Assembly: GCF_009931615.1 (NCBI RefSeq)
Contig: NZ_CP046620.1
Span: forward strand, 310,001-374,000
DNA: 64,000 bases
Reading direction: 5' to 3'
From: Algicella marina
GTDB lineage: Bacteria; Pseudomonadota; Alphaproteobacteria; Rhodobacterales; Rhodobacteraceae
Below the pieces are notes generated by a model. That model was not told where the DNA came from, did no database searches, and worked only from the letters and a program-made list of their open reading frames with translations. Below, piece after piece: positions 29,557-40,698 of this stretch (within the stretch, counting starts at the first letter, position 1; each line of letters starts with the position of its first letter). The translations under genes were made by a program, and so were the position numbers.

Positions 29557-30310
29557 TCTGCAAGCCGCCGCCGCCCGTGCAATGGCGTGCCTCGACCTGA
29601 CAAACCTCAACGATGACTGTACGTCGGAAGATATCAAGGCCTTGTGTCAGAAGGCCAATACCCGTCACGGGCCGACGGCTGCCGTCTGTATCTGGCCACA
29701 GTTTGTCGCCGAAGCGCATGGCCACCTTCTGGGCACGGGCATTCGCATTGCCACCGTCGTCAACTTTCCGGGCGGCGACGATCCGGCCGAAGAGGTTCTG
29801 GATCTGACGGAGAAGGCCGTGGCCGACGGCGCAGACGAGATTGACATGGTCATTCCCTACAAGGCCTTGATGGAGGGCCATCCGCAACTCGTTCCCGCCC
29901 TTGTCTCGCGCGTGCGCGAGGCAGCGGGATCGGCGAGGGTGAAGGCGATCCTCGAAACCGGGGTTCTGGGAGACGCCGACCTTATCCGGCAGGCCTGCAC
30001 CGGTGCGCTGGAGGGCGGCGCCGACTTCCTGAAGACCTCTACCGGCAAGGTAGCGGTGAATGCGACCCCTGTGGCCGGGCGTATCTTGTTGGAAGCGATC
30101 CGGGAAAGTGGCGAGCCTGTTGGATTCAAGCCGGCTGGTGGGGTGAAAAACACCGCAGACGCAGCGGCTTATCTCGATCTGTGCGACGAGATCATGGGCC
30201 CGGATTGGGCGCGTCCGGCGACGTTCCGCATTGGTGCATCCGGCGTGTTGACAGCCCTTCTGGCAACACTCGACGGTGAGGATGCGCCGGTCGAAACAGC
30301 CGGTTACTGA
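29549..30310 (+). CDS. deoC: Deoxyribose-phosphate aldolase
   Basis: 253 residues, a single TIM barrel. The Schiff-base lysine lies in DFLKTSTGK (about 158-166), with the partner lysine in RVKAILETG, and GFKPAGGVKN near the C-terminus binds phosphate. It cleaves deoxyribose 5-phosphate to acetaldehyde and glyceraldehyde 3-phosphate, the last step of deoxynucleoside breakdown. Overlaps cdd at its start and deoA by 1 bp at its end. Confidence 0.94.
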   Translation: MSDLQAAAARAMACLDLTNLNDDCTSEDIKALCQKANTRHGPTAAVCIWPQFVAEAHGHLLGTGIRIATVVNFPGGDDPAEEVLDLTEKAVADGADEIDMVIPYKALMEGHPQLVPALVSRVREAAGSARVKAILETGVLGDADLIRQACTGALEGGADFLKTSTGKVAVNATPVAGRILLEAIRESGEPVGFKPAGGVKNTADAAAYLDLCDEIMGPDWARPATFRIGASGVLTALLATLDGEDAPVETAGY

Positions 30311-31617
30311 TGCTGCCGGCAGAGATCATCGCCCTCAAGCGGGACGGCAGGCCTTTGCCTCCGGAGGCAATTGCCGCTTTCGTGCAAGGCTTGGTGGATG
30401 ACAGTTTCAGCGAGGGGCAGGTAGCCGCGCTGGCGATGGCAATTTATCTCAACGGGATGAGTGCGGAGGAGCGTGTCTCGCTGACGACAGCAATGCGGGA
30501 CAGTGGAACGGTACTGGAATGGGATTTGCCCGGCCCGGTGATCGACAAGCATTCCACCGGCGGTGTCGGCGACAATGTTTCGCTGATATTGGCCCCCGCG
30601 CTTGCGGCCTGCGGCGCCTTCGTGCCGATGATCTCCGGCCGTGGGCTGGGCCATACCGGCGGCACGCTCGACAAGTTCGATGCCATACCGGGCTATCGCA
30701 CGAGTCCGGACCTCGATCTGCTTCGCAGGGTAACTGCGGATATCGGGTGCGCGATCATCGGGCAGACTGCAGATGTCGCACCGGCGGACAAGCGACTGTA
30801 CGCGATCCGGGATGTGACGGGCACCGTTGAGTCCGTCGATCTGATCACTGCCTCTATCCTCTCCAAGAAACTGGCTGCCGGGCTGGACGCGCTGGTGCTG
30901 GACGTGAAACTGGGCAGCGGCGCTTTCATGAAGTCTCTGGATGAGGCGCGCGTATTGGCGCAGGCCCTGGTTCAGGTGGCCAATGATGCCGGTTGTCGGA
31001 CAAGCGCTTTGCTCACCGACATGAACGAGCCGCTGGCCTCGGCAGCGGGCAATGCCCTGGAGGTGCGCAACGCTATCGACTTGCTGACGGGCAGCGAGAT
31101 CGACAGTAGGCTCTGGGATGTGACCATCGCGCTCGGAGGAGAGGCGCTGGCGGCGGCGGGTCTGAAGGCGAATGCGGAAGAAGGCGCGTCGGCGATGGCC
31201 GACGCACTGCAATCCGGTCGGGCCGCGGAGATTTTCGGGCGGATGGTGGCCGCGTTGGGCGGGCCGGCAGATATCCTTTCGCGACCGCAGTTTCATCTGC
31301 CGGAGGCACCGGTGATCGAGGAAATTTACCATGGGGATGAAGGGTTCATCGAAGCCATGGATACGCGTGCCATCGGCATCGCCGTGATCGGCCTCGGCGG
31401 CGGACGGCGAAAGGCCAGCGACAAGGTGGACTACCGCGTCGGCTTCGACTGGATTTCCGCAACCGGACGCCATGTTGACCGCGAGGTTCCGATTGCCCGC
31501 GTGCACGCGGCATCACCAGAGGCGGCAACATTGGCGCGACGGGCGTTCATAGACGCTGTAACGGTTTCCCAAACTCCGGCCGAAGAACGCCCTCTTGTGC
31601 TGGAGCGGATCGGATGA
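30310..31617 (+). CDS. deoA: Thymidine phosphorylase
   Basis: 435 residues. The phosphate-binding [13 protein letters not shown] motif (about 80-92) and the [14 protein letters not shown] segment identify a nucleoside phosphorylase of the thymidine/pyrimidine class. It converts thymidine and deoxyuridine to base and deoxyribose 1-phosphate, which DeoB then isomerises. Overlaps deoB by 4 bp (ATGA). Confidence 0.94.
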   Translation: MLPAEIIALKRDGRPLPPEAIAAFVQGLVDDSFSEGQVAALAMAIYLNGMSAEERVSLTTAMRDSGTVLEWDLPGPVIDKHSTGGVGDNVSLILAPALAACGAFVPMISGRGLGHTGGTLDKFDAIPGYRTSPDLDLLRRVTADIGCAIIGQTADVAPADKRLYAIRDVTGTVESVDLITASILSKKLAAGLDALVLDVKLGSGAFMKSLDEARVLAQALVQVANDAGCRTSALLTDMNEPLASAAGNALEVRNAIDLLTGSEIDSRLWDVTIALGGEALAAAGLKANAEEGASAMADALQSGRAAEIFGRMVAALGGPADILSRPQFHLPEAPVIEEIYHGDEGFIEAMDTRAIGIAVIGLGGGRRKASDKVDYRVGFDWISATGRHVDREVPIARVHAASPEAATLARRAFIDAVTVSQTPAEERPLVLERIG

Positions 31618-32822
31618 CCGGGCGAGCATTCCTCATCGTGATGGATTCCGTCGGCTGTGGCGGCGCGCCCGATGCGGCGGACTTCGGGGACGAAGGTGCG
31701 AACACGCTTGGGCACATTGCCGAGGCATGTGCTGCGGGGCAAGCCGATGAAGGCCGTACTGGGCCGCTGCTGATGCCGAACCTTGCCGGATTGGGACTGG
31801 GACAAGCCGTGGAACTTGCGTCCGGCCTGATCATGCCCGGCATGGGTGGCCAGATCTCCGGATTTTGGGGCGCTGCCACCGAGATTTCCAATGGCAAGGA
31901 CACGCCTTCCGGCCACTGGGAGTTGAGCGGTGTTCCGGTGCCCTTTGACTGGCACTATTTTCCCCACGAGATTCCGGCTTTCCCGGCCGAAATCACCGAC
32001 CGGCTGATCGCCATCGGTGAACTACCCGGCATATTGGGAAACCGTCACGCCTCGGGCATGCCGATCATTCAGGAGTTGGGCGAAGAACACATGCAGAGCG
32101 GCAAACCCATCTGCTATACCTCCGTCGACAGCGTTTTCCAGATTGCCGCCCATGAGCAGACCTTCGGTCTGGAGCGGTTGCTCAAGCTCTGCGAACAGGC
32201 GGCGAAACTTGTGCACCCGATGCAGGTCGGGCGGGTGATCGCGCGGCCGTTCGTCGGTGAAAATCCCGGCAACTTCAAGCGGACAGCGAACCGGCGAGAC
32301 TATGCGATCGCGCCGCCGGAGCCGACGATCTGTGATCGGGTGGTCGCCAGTGGTCATGACACCATTGCCATCGGCAAAATCGGCGACATCTTCGCCCATC
32401 AGGGTATTTCGGAAGTGCGGAAGGCCAAGAGCGATATGGGCCTTTTTGACCAACTGATCGCCGCAGCCCGGGATGCGAAAGCTGGCGATCTGATCTTCGC
32501 AAACTTCGTTGAATTCGACTCGCTCTACGGTCATCCACGCGATGTGGCCGGGTATGCACGGGCGCTGGAAGCGTTTGATGCCCGGGTGCCGGAGCTTATG
32601 GCGGCTGTGAAGCGCGATGATCTGGTGATTTTCACTGCTGATCACGGGAACGATCCGACGTGGCGTGGGAACGACCATACAAGAGAACGGGTGCCGGTGC
32701 TGATGGCCGGCGCGGTGCCTGCGGGCAGTTTCGGCCATTGCGGTTTTGCAGATGTCGGCGAGAGCGTCGCCCGACACCTTGGTCTCTCGCCGGGAGCGCA
32801 CGGAAGGAGTGTCTTGCCATGA
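31614..32822 (+). CDS. deoB: Phosphopentomutase
   Basis: 402 residues of the alkaline-phosphatase superfamily. Metal site at the N-terminus [14 protein letters not shown]; the phosphorylated Thr/Ser lies in KDTPSGHWE (about 86-94), and a second metal cluster in [18 protein letters not shown] near the C-terminus. It interconverts (deoxy)ribose 1- and 5-phosphates, linking DeoA and DeoC. Overlaps add by 4 bp. Confidence 0.95.
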   Translation: MTGRAFLIVMDSVGCGGAPDAADFGDEGANTLGHIAEACAAGQADEGRTGPLLMPNLAGLGLGQAVELASGLIMPGMGGQISGFWGAATEISNGKDTPSGHWELSGVPVPFDWHYFPHEIPAFPAEITDRLIAIGELPGILGNRHASGMPIIQELGEEHMQSGKPICYTSVDSVFQIAAHEQTFGLERLLKLCEQAAKLVHPMQVGRVIARPFVGENPGNFKRTANRRDYAIAPPEPTICDRVVASGHDTIAIGKIGDIFAHQGISEVRKAKSDMGLFDQLIAAARDAKAGDLIFANFVEFDSLYGHPRDVAGYARALEAFDARVPELMAAVKRDDLVIFTADHGNDPTWRGNDHTRERVPVLMAGAVPAGSFGHCGFADVGESVARHLGLSPGAHGRSVLP

Positions 32823-33805
32823 ATTGGGCAACGATCCCGAAAGTGGAACTGCACTTGCATCTGGAAGGCGCGGCGCCGCCGGAGTTCATTCGCCAATTGG
32901 CGCGTGAGAAAAACGTCGAGCTGCCGGGTGTATTCGATGAGAAAGGCGCCTATCGCTGGACGGATTTCGCGGAGTTTCTGCGCACGTATGCCGCGGCCTG
33001 TTCGGTGTTGCAGGGACCGGAGGATTTCGGGCGGCTGGCCCAGGCGGTGCTGGAGACGTCGGCAGGTGACGGGGTTATTTATACCGAGATATTTATCGCT
33101 CCCGACATTTGCGGCGGAGGCGACAAGGTGGCTTGGGGAGAGTATCTGGCCGCACTGACGGAAGCAGCGCGGTCGGCGCAGGCATCGCACGGAATCGTGG
33201 CGCGCTTCATTTCCACGTGTATTCGCAACCACGGCGCCGAAGCTGCCGAAAACGCGGCGCGGCTGTCGGCCGGGACGGCGGGCGAAATGCTGACCGGGTT
33301 TGGCATGGGCGGAGAGGAGCGCTTCGGCTCCGTGCAGGATTACGTCAAAGCGTTCGCGATCGCGGCGGAGGCAGGCCTGGAAATTACCAGCCATGCCGGC
33401 GAGATATGCGGCGCCGAAAGCGTGCGCGAGACACTCGAGCACTTGCCGGTCAGCCGCATCGGTCATGGTGTACGGGCCATCGAGGATCCGGAGCTGGTGA
33501 AACGGCTGGCCGACGAGGAGATTGTTCTGGAGGTCAATCCCGGCTCCAATATCGCGCTGTCGGTCTATGACCGCTGGGAGGCGCACCCGATCCAGAAACT
33601 TCGCGACGCGGGTGTGCCGGTGACGGTTTCCACCGACGATCCACCCTATTTCCACACCGATATGCCGCGCGAATATCGCAGGCTGCATGAGGTTTTCGGC
33701 TGGGATGCCGAAGACTTCCGAGCCATCAACCTAACCGCTGCCCACGCCGCTTTCTGCGACGAAAAAACGCGCAGCGAGATCATCACTCGCCTTACCGGAG
33801 CCTGA
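32819..33805 (+). CDS. add: Adenosine deaminase
   Basis: 328 residues, TIM-barrel amidohydrolase with [15 protein letters not shown] (zinc histidines) at about 7-21, TSHAGE (about 191-196) and VSTDDPP (about 272-278) with the zinc-binding Asp. It converts adenosine and deoxyadenosine to (deoxy)inosine. The family also contains adenine deaminases, which cannot be excluded by eye. Start ATG at 32819 overlaps the deoB stop, and upp follows 4 bp later. Confidence 0.88.
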   Translation: MNWATIPKVELHLHLEGAAPPEFIRQLAREKNVELPGVFDEKGAYRWTDFAEFLRTYAAACSVLQGPEDFGRLAQAVLETSAGDGVIYTEIFIAPDICGGGDKVAWGEYLAALTEAARSAQASHGIVARFISTCIRNHGAEAAENAARLSAGTAGEMLTGFGMGGEERFGSVQDYVKAFAIAAEAGLEITSHAGEICGAESVRETLEHLPVSRIGHGVRAIEDPELVKRLADEEIVLEVNPGSNIALSVYDRWEAHPIQKLRDAGVPVTVSTDDPPYFHTDMPREYRRLHEVFGWDAEDFRAINLTAAHAAFCDEKTRSEIITRLTGA

Positions 33806-33809
33806 CGCC

Positions 33810-34442
33810 ATGACCGAACACCTGACGATTGTCGATCACCCGCTCTTGCAGCACAAGCTGACCTTGATGCGCGAACGCGATACACCAACGGCGGTTTTCC
33901 GGCAGCTCCTGCGCGAGATCAGCCACCTGCTCGCCTACGAGGTGACGCGCAATCTGCCGGTCACGATGAAAACCATCGAGACACCGCTCGTCGAGATGGA
34001 GGCACCAACGCTCAGGGGCAAGAAGCTGGCGCTGATTTCAATTCTGCGGGCCGGGAACGGATTGCTGGACGGCGTTCTGGACCTGATCCCTTCGGCTCGT
34101 GTGGGGTTCGTGGGGCTTTACCGTGATGAGGCGACACTCAAACCGGTGCAATACTACTTCAAGGTGCCGAGCGAATTGGAAAGCCGGGTGGTGATCGCGG
34201 TCGATCCGATGCTGGCCACCGGAAATTCGAGCGCCGCAGCAATTGACCTTCTTAAGGAAGCGGGTGCGAAGGACATTCGCTTCCTGTGCCTGCTGGCCGC
34301 ACCGGAAGGAGTGGCGCGGATGAAAGAGGCGCATCCGGATGTACCGATCATCACCGCCGCGTTGGACGATCGGCTGAACGACAAGGGTTATATCCTGCCC
34401 GGTCTGGGCGATGCGGGTGACAGGATGTTCGGCACAAAGTAG
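33810..34442 (+). CDS. upp: Uracil phosphoribosyltransferase
   Basis: 210 residues. The PRPP-binding loop [14 protein letters not shown] (about 131-144) and the uracil-recognition tail [17 protein letters not shown] are diagnostic. It joins uracil with PRPP to give UMP, so bases released by DeoA re-enter nucleotide pools. Last gene of the cdd-deoC-deoA-deoB-add-upp operon; its stop abuts the stop of the convergent pyrD. Confidence 0.95.
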   Translation: MTEHLTIVDHPLLQHKLTLMRERDTPTAVFRQLLREISHLLAYEVTRNLPVTMKTIETPLVEMEAPTLRGKKLALISILRAGNGLLDGVLDLIPSARVGFVGLYRDEATLKPVQYYFKVPSELESRVVIAVDPMLATGNSSAAAIDLLKEAGAKDIRFLCLLAAPEGVARMKEAHPDVPIITAALDDRLNDKGYILPGLGDAGDRMFGTK

Positions 34443-35450
34443 TCAGGGCTGACGCGCACGCCAGGCGTCGATGCCCCGGAGGATCTCGGGAACGAGCGAG
34501 AGGCCCTTGTAGACAAGGCCGGAGTAGAGCTGAAGAGCTGTCGCCCCGGCCTCCAGCTTGGCGATTGCCTGTTCCGGCGAGGAGATACCGCCTACGCCGA
34601 TGAGCGGCAGGTCCGTGCGGGCTTTAAGGTCGGAGAGGACGGCGGTGGACTTCGCAAAAAGCGGTTGACCGGAAAGGCCACCCTTTTCACCCTGTGCGGC
34701 ACCCGACAGGCCCTGGCGGTCGAGCGTGGTGTTGGTGGCAATGATCCCAGCCATACCTGCGGCCTCGCACTCGGCGACGATATCATCGAGGTCCTGCGGC
34801 TCCAGGTCGGGTGCGATCTTGAGGAAGAGGGGGACCGGGCGCGTCAGCCCGGCGTTCGCCTCCTGTGTCTTTTGCAGGACTGCACGCAAAGCGTCGCGTC
34901 CCTGCAAGTCGCGCAATTTTTCGGTATTGGGTGACGAGACATTGATGGTGGCAAAGTCGACAAACAAGCCGCAGCACCTGAGTACGGCACCGAAATCGGC
35001 CGCCCGGTCTTCGCTGTCCTTGTTCGCACCGAGATTGATGCCGGTTATGCCGGGCCGACCGGCGGCTGCGAGGTGCGCGGCGGCGGCGCGCATCCCCTGG
35101 TTATTGAAGCCGAAACGGTTGATGACGCCTCGGTCCTCCGTCAACCGAAAGAGGCGCGGGCGCGGGTTTCCCTCCTGCGGGCGGGGAGTGACGGCCCCGA
35201 CTTCGATGAAACCGAAACCGACTCGGGAAAGCGGGCCAAGTACCTCGGCGTTCTTGTCGAAACCGGCGGCAAGGCCAAGCGGGTTGGGAAGTTTCAGACC
35301 GGCAATGTCGGTGGCAAGTCGCGGGCTGTCAAATGGAGCAGGTAGGGGTGCGAGGCCCCGGCGAAGCGCTGCGAGAGCGAGGGTGTGGGCTTGCTCCGGC
35401 TCCAGCTTTTGCAGAGCGGCAAGCCCGATCTGTTCGAGCCACTGTTTCAC
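34443..35450 (-). CDS. pyrD: Dihydroorotate dehydrogenase (quinone), class 2
   Basis: 335 residues. Class 2 marks are an N-terminal amphipathic extension for membrane contact, [14 protein letters not shown] (FMN region) and [15 protein letters not shown] with the catalytic Ser. [10 protein letters not shown] and [11 protein letters not shown] complete the FMN site. It oxidises dihydroorotate to orotate and reduces quinone in de novo pyrimidine synthesis. The gene overlaps the DUF952 gene by 4 bp, ending a minus-strand operon. Confidence 0.94.
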   Translation of the reverse strand: MKQWLEQIGLAALQKLEPEQAHTLALAALRRGLAPLPAPFDSPRLATDIAGLKLPNPLGLAAGFDKNAEVLGPLSRVGFGFIEVGAVTPRPQEGNPRPRLFRLTEDRGVINRFGFNNQGMRAAAAHLAAAGRPGITGINLGANKDSEDRAADFGAVLRCCGLFVDFATINVSSPNTEKLRDLQGRDALRAVLQKTQEANAGLTRPVPLFLKIAPDLEPQDLDDIVAECEAAGMAGIIATNTTLDRQGLSGAAQGEKGGLSGQPLFAKSTAVLSDLKARTDLPLIGVGGISSPEQAIAKLEAGATALQLYSGLVYKGLSLVPEILRGIDAWRARQP

Positions 35451-35779
35451 AGCAATCCCTCGAATTCGTGGATTTCGCCGGCGAGGGGCAGAGGTTTAGC
35501 CCACTGTACCTCCGACAGCATCAGTCTGCGGTAGAGATGCGGGAACAGGGCCCCACCTCTCGATGGCTCCCACTTCAAGGTGTCCATGCCCTCGCTCTCG
35601 AATGCCACGAGCATCAGGTCGTCCTCCCCGGCGAAATGCTTGGCGGCTGTCTGTTGTACCTGCTCCGCAGTTGAGAAATGGATGAACCCGTCGGCGAGAT
35701 CCACGGGCGCACCCGCTGTTTCCGTGTCCTGCTGGAATGCGGCCCACTCGCCGGCGCGGAAAATCTTGTATATCAGCAT
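35447..35779 (-). CDS. DUF952-family protein
   Basis: 110 residues beginning [17 protein letters not shown], with [20 protein letters not shown] in the middle and [18 protein letters not shown] near the end, which is the DUF952 pattern (an ADP-ribosyltransferase-like fold has been suggested for the family). Function unknown. It overlaps pyrD by 4 bp and follows the EamA transporter gene by 3 bp, so the three are cotranscribed. Confidence 0.8.
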   Translation of the reverse strand: MLIYKIFRAGEWAAFQQDTETAGAPVDLADGFIHFSTAEQVQQTAAKHFAGEDDLMLVAFESEGMDTLKWEPSRGGALFPHLYRRLMLSEVQWAKPLPLAGEIHEFEGLL

Positions 35780-35782
35780 GGT

Positions 35783-36709
35783 TCAACCCTGTGGTGTCAT
35801 GGCGGGGCGGGCACGTCCACGCTCCAGCCCCAGTTTGCGTTCGCGCCAGATAATGAACAACCCGGCTGCCATGATCAGACCGGCACCGGTTAGCGTCTGT
35901 GATGTCGGCACTTCCGTAAATAGAAAATAACCGACGGCAATGGCGATGAGCATCGAAACATATTCAAAAGGCGCGATTACAGATGTCGGTGCGCCACGAT
36001 AAGCGCTCGTCAGCAGAATTTGCCCGACACCGCCGAGCAGGCCAGAGAGGATCAGGACCAGTCCGACACCCAGACCGGGCCAGACCCAGCCGAAGGGGAC
36101 AGTGACCAGCGCAAGAACGGTGCTGGACAGTGAGAAGTAGAAAACGATGGCAGGTGTGGTCTCGGTGTGGACAAGCTTGCGCACGAAAACCTGGGCCAGG
36201 GCGGCCATAACCGCCCCCATGAGGGCGATGAGCGCACCGACGGCCTCACCTTTGGACGCGGCATCGAAAGACGTGACCGAGAGGCGAGGTTGCAGGATGA
36301 CCATGACGCCGATCAGTCCGAAGAACACGGCGGAGAGCCGGAAGAGACGGACCTCTTCCCCCAGAAACATTGCGGCAAAGACGACAATCAGCAGGGGGGC
36401 GGCATAGCCTATGGCCGTGGCCTCAGGCAACGGCAGGAGCCCGAGGGCGGTGAAGTTGCAGGCCATTGCGGACACGCCTACCAAGCCTCGCCAGAGATGG
36501 CCGAAGGGGTTCTTCGTTTCCAGCCCGTGAGCGAGGTTGTGCTGCATGAGCAGCCAGACAACGATGACCGGCATAGCGAAGAAGGAGCGATAGAACACGC
36601 TCTGTCCCGGCGGGACGCCGTGGGCGGCTGCGTACTTGATGCAGGTGGCCATGGCGACGAAGAAGGCGACCGACAGGACCTTGAAGCCAATGGATCGCAG
36701 CGGATTCAT
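35783..36709 (-). CDS. EamA/DMT-family transporter
   Basis: 308 residues with ten hydrophobic helices arranged as two EamA repeats (about 1-140 and 160-300). Examples are SVAFFVAMATCIKYAAAHGV at the start and GAGLIMAAGLFIIWRE at the end. Probably exports a small metabolite; the substrate cannot be read from sequence. The ATG at 36709 overlaps the stop of the second Lin0512 gene by 4 bp, which is preferred over an ATG 12 bases upstream. Confidence 0.85.
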   Translation of the reverse strand: MNPLRSIGFKVLSVAFFVAMATCIKYAAAHGVPPGQSVFYRSFFAMPVIVVWLLMQHNLAHGLETKNPFGHLWRGLVGVSAMACNFTALGLLPLPEATAIGYAAPLLIVVFAAMFLGEEVRLFRLSAVFFGLIGVMVILQPRLSVTSFDAASKGEAVGALIALMGAVMAALAQVFVRKLVHTETTPAIVFYFSLSSTVLALVTVPFGWVWPGLGVGLVLILSGLLGGVGQILLTSAYRGAPTSVIAPFEYVSMLIAIAVGYFLFTEVPTSQTLTGAGLIMAAGLFIIWRERKLGLERGRARPAMTPQG

Positions 36710-37071
36710 ATGGCCTTCCACCCTGCGAGTGCAGTTCGTGGCAGGTACGCCTCGACCGCGGCGGTGGCGACGACGTGATGCAGTTCGCCTTCTGCGTGGA
36801 CGACATCGAGGCCGCCCTTGACCACTTCGACACTGATCTGGCCGTGGGGCATGATCTCTGCCACCTTGGCGACATCGACCTGCTCCGGCTGCTGGACGGC
36901 GACCGTCACTTTTACCTGCATGGCGGCGGGCGGCACGTCCAGTGTCCAGAAGAGCGTAATGGAGGAATGGCGCATGGCATCCTCTACGGCGCGGCGGGCG
37001 GCTTTGGTGTAATCCTGCCCGTACAGATCATTGCCGGTACCCATTTCGATAATGATGCGCTGAAGGCTCAT
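36706..37071 (-). CDS. Lin0512-family protein, copy 2
   Basis: 121 residues, with MSLQRIIIEMGTGNDLYGQDYTK at the N-terminus, then AARRAVEDAMRHSSIT, VKVTVAVQQPEQVDVAKVAE and ISVEVVKGGLDV. The layout parallels the neighbouring copy motif for motif, so the two are tandem paralogues of the Lin0512 family, whose function is unknown. It overlaps copy 1 and the transporter gene by 4 bp each, implying coupled translation and perhaps a heteromeric complex. Confidence 0.75.
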   Translation of the reverse strand: MSLQRIIIEMGTGNDLYGQDYTKAARRAVEDAMRHSSITLFWTLDVPPAAMQVKVTVAVQQPEQVDVAKVAEIMPHGQISVEVVKGGLDVVHAEGELHHVVATAAVEAYLPRTALAGWKAI

Positions 37072-37415
37072 GCCGGCTCCATGGACAGGGAAACAGATAC
37101 CGCCGCGTTGGCCATGATGGTGACGCCGGAACCATCCGGCTTCGGCACGTCGAGGCCGCCGTGAACCACGTCTATCGAGACGTTTCCATATGGGAAGACT
37201 TCCGCGAGACGGCTCTTGTCCACCGCCTCCGGGATTTGCACGCCGATCTCGGCCTTTATCAGCATCGCCTCCTTTGGCACGTCGAATGCCTCCGCGAGAG
37301 AGATTGAGTTGTGCCACAGCGCGTCTCGCAGGGCCCGGAGGGCGGCTTCGGTGTAGTCGCCCCGCCGCAGCGAGGTGCCAAGGCCAAATTCGACCAGCAG
37401 ATGTTTGGCGGGCAT
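37068..37415 (-). CDS. Lin0512-family protein, copy 1
   Basis: 115 residues. HLLVEFGLGTSLRRGDYTEA, ALRALRDALWHNSISL, IKAEIGVQIPEAVDKSRLAEV, VSIDVVHGGLDVPK mirror the segments of copy 2. A conserved G-x-G-x-S/N-L...G-x-DYT element and V-x-GGLDV element appear in both. No catalytic residue can be assigned. First gene of the run lin0512-lin0512-EamA-DUF952-pyrD, 75 bp downstream of the aminotransferase gene. Confidence 0.75.
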   Translation of the reverse strand: MPAKHLLVEFGLGTSLRRGDYTEAALRALRDALWHNSISLAEAFDVPKEAMLIKAEIGVQIPEAVDKSRLAEVFPYGNVSIDVVHGGLDVPKPDGSGVTIMANAAVSVSLSMEPA

Positions 37416-37490
37416 GGAGTCTGATCTTTCCTGTCTGATGCCCCTTTTGTCCCCCAGCGAGAAGGGCTTCGCAATGGCAAACGACCCGGT

Positions 37491-38870
37491 TCAGGCCAGA
37501 TGACCCTCACTCCGCGCCCAGTTGTAGGTGACGTCCAGGGCTTCGTGCATCGGCGCGAAGAGTTCTTCCAGTTCTGCCTCTGAAATGATCATTGGTGGAC
37601 AGACAGCGAGAACGTCGCCCAGGGAGCGGAAAATGGAGCCGCGGGCAACCAGTTCTTCCATCAATCGGGTGCCGACGGCTCCGGGTTTCTCAAATCCTTT
37701 TCGGCCTTCTGGCGCGACTTCGATACAGCCCATCAGGCCGCACATCCGAGCTTCGCCTACCAGTGGGTGTTGCCCGGCCTCCCTTAGCAGGCGGTGAAAG
37801 GTGGGTGTCACGTCCCGGACGTGGCCGACGATGTTGCGCCGTTCATAGATTTCCAGAGCCTTGAGGCCGACTGCGCAGCCGAGCGGGTGGCCACCATATG
37901 TGAATCCGTGGCCAAAGGTGCCGATCCTGCCCGAATTTTCCTCAATCGCCTCAGCCATGTCTCGGTTCATGGCAACGGCTGAAAGCGGTACATAGGAGCC
38001 GGTAAGTTGCTTGGCCATAGAGACGGATGTCGGCTGCATACCCATCGTCTGGGCGCCGAACCAGTTGCCGGTGCGGCCGAACCCGGTGATAACCTCGTCG
38101 TCGATCATCAGGATGTCATGGCGGTCCAGTACGGCCTGAATGGCGGGAAAGTAACCCTCCGGCGGTACGATTACGCCACCGGCGCCCATCACCGGTTCGG
38201 CGATGAATGCGGCGATGGTGTCCGGGCCCTCGCGTTCGATCATGTCCTCGAGTTCCTTGACCAGCCGGGCGAGAAACTCGGCTTCGCTCTCTCCATCGCT
38301 CGCTTCCTTCCAGTAGTGGGGGCTGGCGGTGTGAAGGATACGATCAATCGGAAGGTCGAAGTCGCGGTGGTTCGGCGGCAGGCCGGTCAGCGAGGCGGAG
38401 GCGATAGTGACACCGTGGTAGGCCTTCATACGGCTGATGATCTTTTTCTTTTGCGGTCGTCCGATCGCATTGTTGTAATACCAAGCAAGCTTGATCTGGG
38501 TGTCGTTCGCTTCCGAGCCGGACGACTGAAATATGACCCTTGCCATATTGCCGGGAGCGATCTCCTTGATTTTCTCGGCCAGCTCCATGCCGGGCTCATG
38601 GCTGCGGCCACCAAAGAGGTGGTAGTAAGGCAGCTTGTCGAGCTGTTCCTTGGCCGCCTCGATCAGTTCGCGGTCGGAAAATCCTAGGCCGGAGCACCAC
38701 AGGCCGGCCATGCCCTCGATGTAACCTCGCCCCCTGTCGTCGAATACCCGCACGCCTTCAGCCCGCGTGATCATGTGCGCTCCGGTCGTGCGCAGCTTCA
38801 TTGCATCCGTGTATGGGTGAAGAACCGCTTCTACATCGCGCTGCTGCATGTTGCTGAGGGGTTTTGTCAT
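37491..38870 (-). CDS. Class III (omega) aminotransferase, PLP-dependent
   Basis: 459 residues. Class III marks: [19 protein letters not shown] (PLP phosphate site, about 117-135), [33 protein letters not shown] (about 218-236), [15 protein letters not shown] with the PLP-ring Asp, and the Schiff-base lysine in [15 protein letters not shown]. The N-terminal LHPYTDAM is typical of omega-amino acid:pyruvate or diamine transaminases. The amino donor is unknown. The ATG at 38870 fits family length. It is divergent from the 5'-nucleotidase gene. Confidence 0.88.
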   Translation of the reverse strand: MTKPLSNMQQRDVEAVLHPYTDAMKLRTTGAHMITRAEGVRVFDDRGRGYIEGMAGLWCSGLGFSDRELIEAAKEQLDKLPYYHLFGGRSHEPGMELAEKIKEIAPGNMARVIFQSSGSEANDTQIKLAWYYNNAIGRPQKKKIISRMKAYHGVTIASASLTGLPPNHRDFDLPIDRILHTASPHYWKEASDGESEAEFLARLVKELEDMIEREGPDTIAAFIAEPVMGAGGVIVPPEGYFPAIQAVLDRHDILMIDDEVITGFGRTGNWFGAQTMGMQPTSVSMAKQLTGSYVPLSAVAMNRDMAEAIEENSGRIGTFGHGFTYGGHPLGCAVGLKALEIYERRNIVGHVRDVTPTFHRLLREAGQHPLVGEARMCGLMGCIEVAPEGRKGFEKPGAVGTRLMEELVARGSIFRSLGDVLAVCPPMIISEAELEELFAPMHEALDVTYNWARSEGHLA

Positions 38871-39083
38871 GATTTGCCTCCGAAGCTGGTGCCTGGACCA
38901 AATCACGGCGGAAATCGGAGCGCAATCGGAGTGGCCGGGCATTGACGCCAGAAGAGGCAATACGGGCGGATAATGGCGCGAGCCTCGGCGGAACGTGGTC
39001 AATTTGGGCATAACCAAGGCTGGAAAGCCACGCAGGCCTTCGCTAGCATCCTCGGGAATTCCATTTGCAAGAGGATCTTCGCA

Positions 39084-40658
39084 ATGACCAGAACCCTGAT
39101 GACGACGGCGGCTCTTCTGGGCCTTTCCACCGGAATTGCCCACGCGGACTATTCGCTGACAATTCTGCACACGAATGATTTTCATGCGCGTTTTGAACCG
39201 ATTAGTAAGTATGACGGTCCGTGTTCAGCGGAAGACAATACGGCCGGTGAATGCTTCGGCGGTTCGGCCCGTCTGGTGAATGCCATCAAGGCGGCGCGGG
39301 AACGCTCCAACAACTCGATTCTCGTCGACGGCGGCGATCAGTTCCAAGGATCTCTGTTCTACACCTACTACAAGGGTTCCGTCGCGGCGGAGATGATGAA
39401 CAAGCTCGGCTACACTGCAATGACCGTCGGCAACCACGAGTTCGATGATGGACCGGAAGTGCTGCGTGGGTTCATGGACAAGGTCGAGTTTCCGGTTTTG
39501 ATGTCAAATGCCGATGTCTCGAATGAACCGCTGCTGTCCGATGCGATTCAGAAATCGGTGATCATCGAGCAGGGGGGCGAGAAGCTCGGCATGATCGGCC
39601 TTACCACGGTGGATACGCCAGATCTGGCCAGCCCTGGCAAGAACATCACATTTTCCGACCCGGCGGCGGCGGTGCAGGCAGAAATCGATGCGATGAAGTC
39701 CGAGGGCGTCAACAAATTCATCGTCCTCAGCCACTCCGGTTACAGGGTCGATACCGCGGTTGCCGAAGCAGTGCCGGAGATTGATGTGATCGTTGGCGGC
39801 CACTCCAACACTTACCTTTCCAACACATCGGACCGTGCCGAAGGACCGTACCCGACGATGGTTGGCAACACGGCCGTTGTGCAGGCCTATGCCTACGGCA
39901 AATTCCTCGGCGAATTGAATGTGACCTTCGATGACGAAGGCAACATCACCGAGGCGACCGGCGAGCCACTTGTCATCGATGCGGCGGTTGAAGAAGACAG
40001 TGATACGGTTGCCCGGATTGCCGAACTGGCTGGGCCACTGGAGGAGATCCGCACAAAGGTTGTGGCGGAAACCGCTGCGCCGGTCGAGGGTGACCGCAAT
40101 GTCTGCCGTGTTCAGGAATGCGAGATGGGCAACCTCGTCGCGGACGCGATGCTGGACCGTGTGAAAAGCCAGGGCATTGATATCGCGATAGCCAACTCCG
40201 GCGGCTTGCGTGCTTCCATCGATGCCGGTGAGGTGACAATGGGCGAAGTGCTGGCGGTGCTTCCGTTCCAGAACACGCTTTCCACCTTCGAGATCAAGGG
40301 ATCCGGCATCCTGGCCGCGCTGGAGAATGGCGTCAGCCAGGTGGAAGAGGTCGCCGGACGCTTCCCGCAGGTGGCCGGAATGAAGTTCACCTGGGATCCG
40401 GCCGCGGAGCCGGGAAGCCGGATTGTCGAAGTGCTGGTGGAAACCGATGACGGCCTCGAGCCGCTCGACCCGGAAGAGACGTATGGCGTTGTGTCCAACA
40501 ACTATGTGCGTGGAGGCGGTGATGGCTACAGTGTCTTCGACACGGACAGCAGCAACGTCTACGACTATGGACCCGATCTGGCAGATGTGACGGCGGAGTA
40601 TCTGGCGCAGAACCTGCCCTACACTCCGTATGTCGCGGATCGTATCAGCCAGAAGTGA
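39084..40658 (+). CDS. Secreted 5'-nucleotidase / 2',3'-cyclic phosphodiesterase family
   Basis: 524 residues with a signal peptide ([21 protein letters not shown]). The metallophosphatase domain shows [38 protein letters not shown] and VGGHSNTYL, the full set of dimetal ligands. The C-terminal 5'-nucleotidase domain has [20 protein letters not shown] and [13 protein letters not shown], the substrate-specificity region. It probably releases nucleosides and phosphate from extracellular nucleotides, which the salvage operon at 29-34 kb could then use. A strong terminator follows. Confidence 0.92.
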   Translation: MTRTLMTTAALLGLSTGIAHADYSLTILHTNDFHARFEPISKYDGPCSAEDNTAGECFGGSARLVNAIKAARERSNNSILVDGGDQFQGSLFYTYYKGSVAAEMMNKLGYTAMTVGNHEFDDGPEVLRGFMDKVEFPVLMSNADVSNEPLLSDAIQKSVIIEQGGEKLGMIGLTTVDTPDLASPGKNITFSDPAAAVQAEIDAMKSEGVNKFIVLSHSGYRVDTAVAEAVPEIDVIVGGHSNTYLSNTSDRAEGPYPTMVGNTAVVQAYAYGKFLGELNVTFDDEGNITEATGEPLVIDAAVEEDSDTVARIAELAGPLEEIRTKVVAETAAPVEGDRNVCRVQECEMGNLVADAMLDRVKSQGIDIAIANSGGLRASIDAGEVTMGEVLAVLPFQNTLSTFEIKGSGILAALENGVSQVEEVAGRFPQVAGMKFTWDPAAEPGSRIVEVLVETDDGLEPLDPEETYGVVSNNYVRGGGDGYSVFDTDSSNVYDYGPDLADVTAEYLAQNLPYTPYVADRISQK

Positions 40659-40665
40659 TTGAACG

Positions 40666-40698
40666 GCCCCGCGGCGCTTCAGCCGCGGGGCATCTTTC
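40666..40698 (+). terminator. Intrinsic terminator of the 5'-nucleotidase gene
   Basis: A perfect 10-bp stem GCCCCGCGGC / GCCGCGGGGC with a 6-nt loop, followed by ATCTTT. Starts 8 bp after the stop codon. Confidence 0.85.
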
